This document shows positions 1-5,900 of a stretch of 8,467 nt of DNA, piece after piece. Every line of letters begins with the position of its first letter. Within the stretch, counting starts at the first letter, position 1. The stretch spans positions 1-8,467 of the forward strand of contig NZ_CAKRCF010000075.1 in assembly GCF_934307085.1 (NCBI RefSeq), read 5' to 3'. The translations under genes were made by a program, and so were the position numbers. Origin of the DNA: an uncultured Anaerobutyricum sp. (GTDB taxonomy: Bacteria > Bacillota > Clostridia > Lachnospirales > Lachnospiraceae). A model generated the notes under the pieces. The model saw only the letters and a list, made by a program, of their open reading frames with translations, did no database searches and was not told the origin of the DNA.

Positions 1-19
1 GGTTGTTTTATCAGGCAAC

Positions 20-142
20 ATGGAACGTTTAGCACAACGGAACAAAATGCAATCTTAGAATAATCCCTCTCTTAGAAATCATCGCTGCAATCCGACCATA
101 AATATCTCCGCAGCAGCGTTTGTTACCAACTCGACAAATCAG
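20..142 (-). repeat. Dispersed ~120-bp repeat, copy 1 (leftward)
   Basis: Read on the minus strand, this stretch opens with CTGATTTGTCGAGTT (142 downward) followed by a GC-rich CGCTGCTGCGGAGA block, and ends with TTTTGTTCCGTTGTGC plus TAAACGTTCCAT (48 down to 20). Both ends recur at 8346-8463 on the plus strand with similar spacing (123 versus 118 bp) and a diverged middle. The first part recurs inside the 3' end of queH at 825-860. The outer 29 bp (20-48) match the reverse complement of 8435-8463 with one mismatch. A short minus-strand frame runs through it (stop at 29-31), but it has no start codon or ribosome binding site, so I do not call a gene. Function is unknown. Confidence 0.7.
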
Positions 143-178
143 GATTAATAATTATGATTATGAGGGAGTTGTTTATTT

Positions 179-886
179 ATGAGTGAAAATAAAGCAAATG
201 GTATGCAGAAAATAAATTATCAAAAATTACTTGATAAAGTTACCGCCAAGATTGAAAAAGACTGTACGGAGGGAGGGAACCGCCCAACACTGTTCCTTCA
301 TGCCTGCTGTGCACCCTGTAGCAGTTATGTTCTTGAATATCTGACGAAGTATTTTAAAATCACAATTTTTTATTATAATCCCAATATTACCCCAGAAACA
401 GAATATACAAAAAGAGTAAAAGAGCTTCAGCGTTTTATAAAAGAAGCTGGATATGAGCAAGATGTTACATTTGTAGAAGGAGACTATGATCCGCAGGTAT
501 TCTTTGATATGGCAAAGGGAATGGAAGACTTGCCGGAAAGAGGAATTCGCTGTTATCATTGCTATGCGCTTCGTATGGAAGAAGCAGCAAAGAAGGCAAC
601 AGAAATGGGTGCAGATTATTTTACGACGACTCTCTCCATAAGCCCTCACAAAAATGCTCAGTGGATTAATGAGATTGGAGAAAAACTTGCCGATAAATAT
701 GGGGTGAAACATCTGCCTTCTGATTTTAAGAAAAAGGGAGGGTATTTACGCTCTATCGCGCTTTCTGAGGAATATCATTTGTATCGACAGAATTATTGCG
801 GCTGTGTGTTTTCAAAGAGAGATGCTGATTTGTCGAGTTTGCAACAGACGCCGCCGGAGAAGAATAGGCAGTCAGAGTCAGTCTGA
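179..886 (+). CDS. queH: Epoxyqueuosine reductase QueH
   Basis: Cytoplasmic enzyme of the QueH (formerly DUF208) family, which carries out the last step of queuosine synthesis, reducing epoxyqueuosine to queuosine in the tRNA wobble position. It is the non-homologous counterpart of cobalamin-dependent QueG. Visible motifs are HACCAPC (residues 41-47), YNPNI (66-70), RCYHCYALR (124-132), TTTLSISPHKN (149-159) and YCGCVFS (206-212). The paired cysteines (43, 44, 47, 125, 128, 207, 209) fit the iron-sulfur and metal-binding set known for the family. The start is ATG 179 with GAGGGAG at 162-168, about 10 bases upstream; a second Met at codon 9 has no ribosome binding site. The family core ends near residue 214. 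Residues 216-235 are a hydrophilic tail encoded by the dispersed repeat. No other queuosine gene is visible nearby. Confidence 0.93.
   Translation: MSENKANGMQKINYQKLLDKVTAKIEKDCTEGGNRPTLFLHACCAPCSSYVLEYLTKYFKITIFYYNPNITPETEYTKRVKELQRFIKEAGYEQDVTFVEGDYDPQVFFDMAKGMEDLPERGIRCYHCYALRMEEAAKKATEMGADYFTTTLSISPHKNAQWINEIGEKLADKYGVKHLPSDFKKKGGYLRSIALSEEYHLYRQNYCGCVFSKRDADLSSLQQTPPEKNRQSESV
825..860 (+). repeat. Dispersed repeat fragment inside the queH 3' end
   Basis: CTGATTTGTCGAGTTTG followed by CAACAGACGCCGCCGGAGA matches the first ~38 bases of the repeat at 142-104 (minus) with a few substitutions and a 2-base gap. It also matches 8346-8372 (plus). Here it is translated in frame as the QueH C-terminal tail, starting at codon 216. 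The far end of the repeat (the TTCCGTTGTGC block) is not present downstream, so this copy is partial. Confidence 0.65.
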
Positions 887-895
887 TTTAAATAG

Positions 896-926
896 ATAAA
901 AAAGAAACCGACATAAAGCCGGCTTC
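896..926 (-). terminator. Rho-independent terminator for leftward transcription
   Basis: On the minus strand the RNA reads GAAGCCG, a 9-base loop, then CGGUUUC. This forms a 7-bp stem with one G-U pair, followed directly by six U (898-903) and AUCU. On the plus strand the same pair becomes A-C and no T run follows, so it acts leftward. It lies about 380 bases past the regulator stop codon, with no confident minus-strand gene in between. It may insulate queH from leftward read-through. Confidence 0.6.
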
Positions 927-941
927 AAAAGAGAGGAAAGT

Positions 942-1028
942 ATGAAAAAAATCTATCAAAAATCTGTTGTTGTTTTTGATGGTTTTATGATACTGGAAAT
1001 TTGTGAACAGGTTGTGAGCAAAGAATGA
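942..1028 (+). CDS. Possible 28-residue small protein
   Basis: ATG at 942 is preceded by AGAGG (932-936) at a 5-base spacing, and the frame ends with TGA at 1026-1028. The peptide begins MKKIYQKSVVVFDGFMILEI and ends VVSKE, with a short hydrophobic middle and charged ends. I do not recognise it. The good ribosome binding site is the only support; there is no clear promoter, and such short frames arise by chance in AT-rich DNA. It sits between queH and an IS605-like hairpin. Confidence 0.28.
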   Translation: MKKIYQKSVVVFDGFMILEICEQVVSKE

Positions 1029-1075
1029 AGATAATCTGACGAAAAAGAAATTGCTGACGTTTTTTTGTAAGAAGT

Positions 1076-1143
1076 GACATACTTCCCACATAAGGAACAC
1101 CACTTTTTCAGTGGCGTCCCTTAGAGGTAGGGCTTTTCTTGCT
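1076..1143 (+). mobile_element. IS200/IS605-like right-end hairpin, orphan remnant
   Basis: The stretch reads ACATACTTCCCAC, a long hairpin, then GTAGGGCTTTTCTTGCTG. That layout (CATACT-CCCA, stem-loop, GGG-CTT-CTTGC) is what I know from the 3' ends of TnpB-bearing IS200/IS605 elements, where the structure is both the transposition end and the 3' part of the guide (omega) RNA. The inner stem is 1091-1104 with 1110-1123 (14 positions, two A-C mismatches, loop TTTTC). The outer stem is CCCAC (1085-1089) with GTAGGG (1127-1132, one bulge). No tnpA or tnpB is present, so this is either a solo end, a small non-autonomous derivative, or simply a terminator (CTTTTCTT follows the stem). The family assignment is from memory of the motif. 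Confidence 0.48.
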
Positions 1144-1252
1144 GTAAGAGGATAAAGTGAGTCAGTAGTATCAAAAGAAACCTACAAGTGAAGTACTCAG
1201 CAATTGAATTAACGAGGATTTCCGCTTAATTTCCTAAATAGTGTCAAAAGCA

Positions 1253-1303
1253 GACCGTTAGGCTTGACAAATCATATAAAGGTGAGTGTCAAATCTAACG
1301 GTC
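1253..1303 (-). terminator. Terminator hairpin of the regulator gene
   Basis: GACCGTTAG (1253-1261) pairs perfectly with CTAACGGTC (1295-1303), and inside it TTGACA (1264-1269) pairs with TGTCAA (1287-1292). The outer and inner stems are separated by two weak positions, and the loop is 17 bases. It begins 5 bases after the minus-strand stop codon and is followed, reading leftward, by TGCTTTTG, a short T run. The internal TTGACA looks like a -35 box but has no fitting -10. Confidence 0.6.
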
Positions 1304-1307
1304 GTTA

Positions 1308-2558
1308 TTATTTCAACATATATAACTTTAACTGTCTGCGATTATCAATATTTAGCTTATCAAATACGGAAGAAAGGTGCTGTTTTACCGTTCGGATAGT
1401 CATGTTTAAATGCGTAGCGATTTCTGTATTGGTCCATCCTCTGTTTGCCAGCATAGCGATAGTAAATTCTGTCGTTGTGAGGTTATCTGCGACATCTTCT
1501 TTTGTGGCAGGGTTGTGGATTCTACGCCATCCATAACTAAACTGATAGGTAATCTGAATGATTCGCTGATAATCTTCTGGGTATTCATTTTTCATACAGG
1601 ATTCAATAAGTCCCTGCAAAAGCCCATGATGTTCTCCAATCCCTTCAATAAGTTCATCTGGTTTGGCAAGCATCCAGGCATCCATAAAATACTTTCTTGC
1701 CAGTTCCTGTTGGCGAAGATTCATGGCATCCATTGCACCCATGAGGTTTAAGTATATCATTGCAATCGGATAGACTTTTGTCGTAAGCATCAGACAGGTC
1801 TGGACAATGCCAAGAGATTTTTCATATTCCTGTTTTAGATAGGCTTCATGTGCCAGTACATAACAGCCCCACAGACGCATCCCGATTGGCAGTTCCGTAA
1901 GATAATCCTCTAATGGAGGAATTTCTCCGATTGGTAAATGAAGTAAAGTTTGTGCGGCGACAGCAACAAAAATACTCATTGCTGTGGTCTGTTTGTCTGC
2001 TTTTTTTGTAAGAATCTGGTTTAGATTTTCCCTTAAGCTTTTCAGTCCGCCTTTTGCTGCATTGATACGGTTCAGAGAAAGATTGGCGAAAGTGTGAATC
2101 AGACAGGCAGAAAGCCGTAACATGGTATTTGGATGATTGAGATAAAGTTCACTTAGGTTCACCGCTTTATCATGCTGGCCGGTAAAATAATAATATTCGC
2201 AGTAAGCCATCTCCTTTACTGCATTGTTTCGCAGGCTATCAATCAGATGCAGACATTCTCCAGGTTTAAAAGCGGTACTCATAAGACGCATAGGAATCGG
2301 TTCACAGTCTAATATTTGTTCCTTCAGACCAAGAATGTAATCAGAAGAAACCTGAAATTCTTTGCAAAGTCCTATAAGAATAGTACTGTTGACTGTCTTT
2401 GTCTCTTCATTTAAAATACGGCTGATCTGCGATGGAGCCACATTAAGGTGGGCAGCCAGTTCTTTTCTACTAATATTATATATCTCACATAAATGTTTGA
2501 TGCGTTCTCCCGGTGTCTGTAAAGTGCTTATCTTCCTTTCCGTACAATCTTTTTTCAA
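1308..2558 (-). CDS. Transcriptional regulator with N-terminal XRE HTH and C-terminal LuxR HTH
   Basis: Cytoplasmic DNA-binding protein of 416 residues from the start chosen. Residues ~16-78 form a Cro/C1 (XRE) helix-turn-helix, with ISRKELAAHLNVAPSQISRI as the HTH core and FQVSSDYILGL at its end. Residues ~90-345 are mostly helical, cysteine- and leucine-rich and TPR-like, plausibly for dimerisation or sensing. Residues ~360-412 are a LuxR/GerE HTH: LTTTEFTIAMLANRGWTNTE, then IATHLNMTIRTVKQHLSSVF. No receiver, PAS or nucleotide-binding motif is visible, so the signal is unknown. The start is TTG at 2558-2556, because AGAGGGGGGG (2575-2566) sits 7 bases upstream and the best promoter places transcription start near 2609. 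An in-frame ATG at 2630 (440 residues) lacks a ribosome binding site and lies upstream of that start point. The gene is divergent from the giant secreted protein and may well control it and itself (inference). Confidence 0.85.
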   Translation of the reverse strand: MKKDCTERKISTLQTPGERIKHLCEIYNISRKELAAHLNVAPSQISRILNEETKTVNSTILIGLCKEFQVSSDYILGLKEQILDCEPIPMRLMSTAFKPGECLHLIDSLRNNAVKEMAYCEYYYFTGQHDKAVNLSELYLNHPNTMLRLSACLIHTFANLSLNRINAAKGGLKSLRENLNQILTKKADKQTTAMSIFVAVAAQTLLHLPIGEIPPLEDYLTELPIGMRLWGCYVLAHEAYLKQEYEKSLGIVQTCLMLTTKVYPIAMIYLNLMGAMDAMNLRQQELARKYFMDAWMLAKPDELIEGIGEHHGLLQGLIESCMKNEYPEDYQRIIQITYQFSYGWRRIHNPATKEDVADNLTTTEFTIAMLANRGWTNTEIATHLNMTIRTVKQHLSSVFDKLNIDNRRQLKLYMLK

Positions 2559-2565
2559 ATACAAT

Positions 2566-2575
2566 CCCCCCCTCT
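2566..2575 (-). promoter_or_regulatory. Ribosome binding site that decides the regulator start
   Basis: On the minus strand this reads AGAGGGGGGG, followed by the 7-base spacer ATTGTAT and a TTG codon at 2558-2556. The unusual run of seven G is the only purine-rich block near the gene's beginning. The farther ATG at 2630 is preceded by GGTAATCT, with no Shine-Dalgarno match. Confidence 0.55.
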
Positions 2576-2615
2576 TTTCCTGTATTTTTTTTAAAAATTC
2601 ACATAGCTTTGCATA

Positions 2616-2646
2616 ATTATATTTTATCATAGATTACCATTTTCAA
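2616..2646 (-). promoter_or_regulatory. Promoter of the XRE/LuxR regulator gene
   Basis: On the minus strand, TTGAAA (2646-2641), a 19-base spacer and a perfect TATAAT (2621-2616). The spacer is longer than the ideal 17, suggesting a weak or regulated promoter. Predicted transcription start is near 2609, giving a leader of about 50 bases that carries the G-rich ribosome binding site. Confidence 0.5.
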
Positions 2647-2657
2647 CATCGTACCTT

Positions 2658-2686
2658 TTGAAAAAAATGGACTTTTTTCTTACAAT
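2658..2686 (+). promoter_or_regulatory. Rightward sigma-A promoter, distal promoter of the giant gene
   Basis: TTGAAA (2658-2663), exactly 17 bases, then TACAAT (2681-2686): one mismatch in each box at ideal spacing. Predicted start is near 2693, which leaves a ~210-base leader before the ATG at 2904. Its -35 box lies only 11 bases from the -35 box of the leftward regulator promoter, so the two are back to back. Confidence 0.55.
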
Positions 2687-2710
2687 AAGCCCATAAACAG
2701 GAAAAAGGCG

Positions 2711-2726
2711 ATTGCATATTTGCAAT
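2711..2726. promoter_or_regulatory. 16-bp dyad, candidate operator
   Basis: ATTGCA-TATT-TGCAAT is a perfect 6+4+6 inverted repeat. It lies about 20-35 bases downstream of the predicted start of the rightward promoter, a position where a bound protein would block transcription. Its size suits either a XRE or a LuxR-type dimer. That the adjacent regulator binds here is inference. Confidence 0.42.
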
Positions 2727-2782
2727 TAATAAGGAATGAAGTGGTGTGCCAAAACCGCATAAAAAGGTGATTTTAGAAAGTA

Positions 2783-2792
2783 TTTTGCAAAA
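2783..2792. promoter_or_regulatory. 10-bp palindrome TTTTGCAAAA, possible second operator
   Basis: A perfect palindrome centred about 71 bases upstream of the predicted start from the extended -10 promoter. It shares a TTGCAA core with half of the 2711-2726 dyad (context TATTTTGCAA here, TATTTGCAA there). AT-rich palindromes of this length do arise by chance. Confidence 0.28.
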
Positions 2793-2843
2793 GAGAGAGA
2801 CCAAACTTTTCCTCAAATGGACGATGTGCGATTTTTCCAGTTT

Positions 2844-2852
2844 TGATATAAT
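2844..2852 (+). promoter_or_regulatory. Extended -10 promoter, proximal promoter of the giant gene
   Basis: TGATATAAT: a TG motif one base ahead of a perfect TATAAT (2847-2852). No recognisable -35 box lies 16-18 bases upstream (GATGTGCG region), so it fits an extended -10 or activator-dependent promoter. Predicted start is near 2859, giving a ~45-base leader with AAAGGGG (2890-2896) 7 bases before ATG 2904. Confidence 0.5.
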
Positions 2853-2903
2853 AATAGCAAGAGAGAAAACGTGAAATATATACAATAAGAAAGGGGAAAG
2901 CGT

Positions 2904-5900
2904 ATGAAGACAAAGGAAAAACAAAAGAGATGGAGCACCTTTTTTGCCATGGTATTAGCTATGATAATGGTGGCAAATATGGCATTACCAACAGTAGTCT
3001 TTGCGTCTGGGTCGCAGGATAAGACAGAGACAACTTCAGGAAAAGTAACAAAAAAGACAGCGACGCAACAATTGGATGAAGAAAATCAAAAGACAGTTAG
3101 TGTAAAAGAAAAAGTCGCAACGCAGGCGAATGAGGAACAGATAGTTATTTCTAAGGTAGATGTTATACTTAAGATAACCAATGAGATGGAGAAGGTATTA
3201 GAAAATGATGGAGGGGGTATACCGAAAGAATATAATTCGGAAACGGATACGTTTGGGATATATAAACATACCAAAACGATTCCCTCTATAATGGATGTGA
3301 AGTTGTATGATAAGTATGAAAATGAATACAGTATGGATGAATTGAACAAAAAATTAGAAAACGAAGACCATAGTTTTTTTATAGCTTATGGTTGGATGGA
3401 CAAGATGAATATTAATTTTAATAATTCTACATACAAAAAGTTAGAATATGTAACTTCTATTTTACCTGAGCATCCTTATTATTATTTTGTGAGTATTGAA
3501 AATCTTTATGATTTTGTGGGTGGAGAAGGTTCGCTTTCCAATTATGGAAATGTAATTATTGGAGATTCTACAAATATCAATGTGTATATAGAAAAAAAGA
3601 AAGTAGATACAAAATTATCTATAGTGAATTATGATAAAGAGGGGGAGAAGTATGGTGGTTCGTGGAAAATTATTTCAAAATTAGGAACTCCCAATAACAT
3701 TCTTAATTTAAAACAGGCATCTATGCATAATCATTCCTGGAAATATAAACAGGATACTCAAACTACCAATAAAATACTGGCATATTGTACACAGCCAGAG
3801 TACAAAGATGGCTGTAGTTATCAGGGAGAAGACCATGCTCTTACTCTTGATTTAGATGCCAAAGACATGGAATACACAGGAAACGAATACGATAAAGCAA
3901 GCGTAATCAATAACATTTCTTCCATAACAGGAGCAACCTGCGGAGAGATTTACTATGAGGGAACAAAGGGAACAAACTATAAAAAATCAACCACTCCCCC
4001 AATTAATCTAGGAACATATACAGCAAGCGTAACGCTTGGCGGAGTAACAGCAACAAAAACATTTACAATTTCTAAATTAGATTCTAAATATACCAATCCT
4101 ACAGCAAAGACACTGACTTATAATGGAACGGAGCAGGAGTTGGTAAATCGTGGGCAGACTGAACATGGAAAACTATGGTACTGTCTGAAAGATAGTGGAA
4201 CATGGCAGGAAGGAACTGTTCCAAAAGCAAAGGATGCGAAAAAGTATACGGTTCTATATTATCTGGAAGGAGATAGCACTCACGAAGATGTTGGCTCTCA
4301 GTCAGACCCGGCGGGTTCCGTAGAAGTAACGATAGAGCCAAAGGATATTACCGCAACGATTACGCCAAATGGTGGCACATATGGCAATGTAACAGAAGCA
4401 ACCGTGGCATTAGATGGGGTAGTAGAAGACGATAAGGATACGGTCTCTGTTGATTTAAGATATTCAGGAGAGGCAAATGACGATAGTACGGTAACGGATT
4501 CTGTAAAAGTGCCAGAGAAGGCAGGAAGCTATACGGTATCTACAGGAACAGTATCAAACACGAATTATAAATTAAAAGGAGATTCGAAACCATTTACGAT
4601 TGCAAAAGCAAAAGTCTCTGCTCCGTCTATTTCATCCAAAGAATACACGGGAGAAATACAGACCGCAGATGTTAAAGAAACGCCTCTTTATGAAGTTAAA
4701 GAAAATAAAGGTGGCACGGAAGCTGGTTCTTACGATGTGGTTCTTTCTTTAAAGGATGCCGCGAACTATACCTGGGAAACAACAGAGGAGAAAGAGTTAA
4801 AAGTATCTTTTATAATTACCAGAACAAGTAACACATGGAAGACAGAGCCGTCAGTCAAAGGCTGGACATATGGGGAAAACCATGAGGCACCTGTGGCAGA
4901 GCCGATGTATGGAAAGGATACTCTTGTAGTTGAATATCGTCCGGCAGATGCAGAGGATTCAGCATATACAACAGAAGAGCCAAAAGATGTAGGGGATTAT
5001 AAAGTTCGTTTTACGGTAGCGGAAACAGAAAGTTATGGAAGTCTTTCTAAAGTATTAGAATTTACGATTCAGAAGGCATCGAAAGAGGCCCCAAAGGTAA
5101 CCGCAGTGCCAGAGACCGTAAAAGGACAGGGCAATGGACAGATTACCGGTGTGGATCCTTCCATGGAATACCGTAAGGATGGAGATAAGGATTATACAGC
5201 CATCACAGGGGAGAACGTCACCGGATTACAGGCAGGTACCTATTTTGTCCGTTATAAAGAATCGAAAAACTATAATGCATCAAAAGAAGTAGAAGTAATT
5301 ATCGCAGATGGAACACAGCTTACGATTACACTTCCATCGAATCAGGAAGGCTACACATTAACAGTAGATAAGAATGCACTAGACTGGCATGAAGAAGCGA
5401 CACTTACCTTTACTTTAAAGGAAGGCTATACAAAGACAGAAGACTTTGCCGTACTGGTAAATGGAAAGAAAGTGGAGCTAAATGATAAGGATAGCTATGT
5501 TATTCGTGGTATAGAAACGAATATGGAAGTAACCGTAACAGGTGTTAAAGATACTATAGCACCAACAGGAAGCATTACGATTGGCAGGCAGAAATGGGAT
5601 ACTTTCAATGAAAAGATTACTTTTGATACTTTCTTTAATAAAAAGCAGGAAATTGTCTTAAAAGCAGAAGATGCAGGTTCTGATATACAGGAGATTTCCT
5701 ATTATCTTTCCCATAAGGCAATGACACTAAAAGAAATCAAAGAAGTAAAGGAAGCAGACTGGACAGTATACAGCAAAGCATTTTTCTTAATGCCGGATAA
5801 TGAGTATGTGATCTATGTGAAGGTTACAGATAAGGCAGGTAATGTTACATATCTTTCCTCAGACGGAATTGTGTTAGATGCTACTCCAGCCAGGATTACA

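Larger units (their letters stand above)
887..1307. other. Gene-poor stretch between queH and the regulator
   Basis: No long open frame has a convincing start and ribosome binding site here. The stretch holds a minus-strand terminator (896-926), one possible small ORF (942-1028), an IS605-like hairpin (1076-1143) and the regulator's terminator (1253-1303). In 1144-1252 I see only a weak AATTAA/TTAATT stem (1207-1231) and nothing I can name. queH and the regulator converge on this region. Confidence 0.7.

Noticed and set aside
29..151. Minus-strand open frame through repeat copy 1
   Set aside because: No start codon near its beginning, no ribosome binding site, and it lies wholly in a repeat; copy 2 does not keep the frame.
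131..158. Possible queH promoter TCGACA-N16-TATGAT, with the -35 box supplied by the dispersed repeat
   Set aside because: Both boxes match well, but the predicted start (~165) falls inside the queH ribosome binding site (162-168), leaving almost no leader. Kept only as a note.
227..712. Minus-strand frame opposite queH
   Set aside because: Antisense shadow of a well-supported QueH gene with all family motifs; no start signals.
888..1103. Minus-strand frame of 71 codons opposite the hairpin region
   Set aside because: Phe-rich low-complexity translation typical of AT-rich antisense, it overlaps two hairpins and has no ribosome binding site.
1264..1280. TTGACA plus TATAAA resembling a promoter between the two genes
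   Set aside because: The spacing is only 5 bases, and TTGACA is one arm of the terminator hairpin at 1253-1303.
2693..2903. Known riboswitch or CRISPR array in the leader
   Set aside because: I looked for c-di-GMP, TPP, SAM and T-box landmarks and for regular direct repeats and saw none.
2643..2924. Minus-strand frame covering the divergent control region
   Set aside because: It would run through two plus-strand promoters and the giant gene's start and has no ribosome binding site; the translation is biased to Phe/Leu/Ser.
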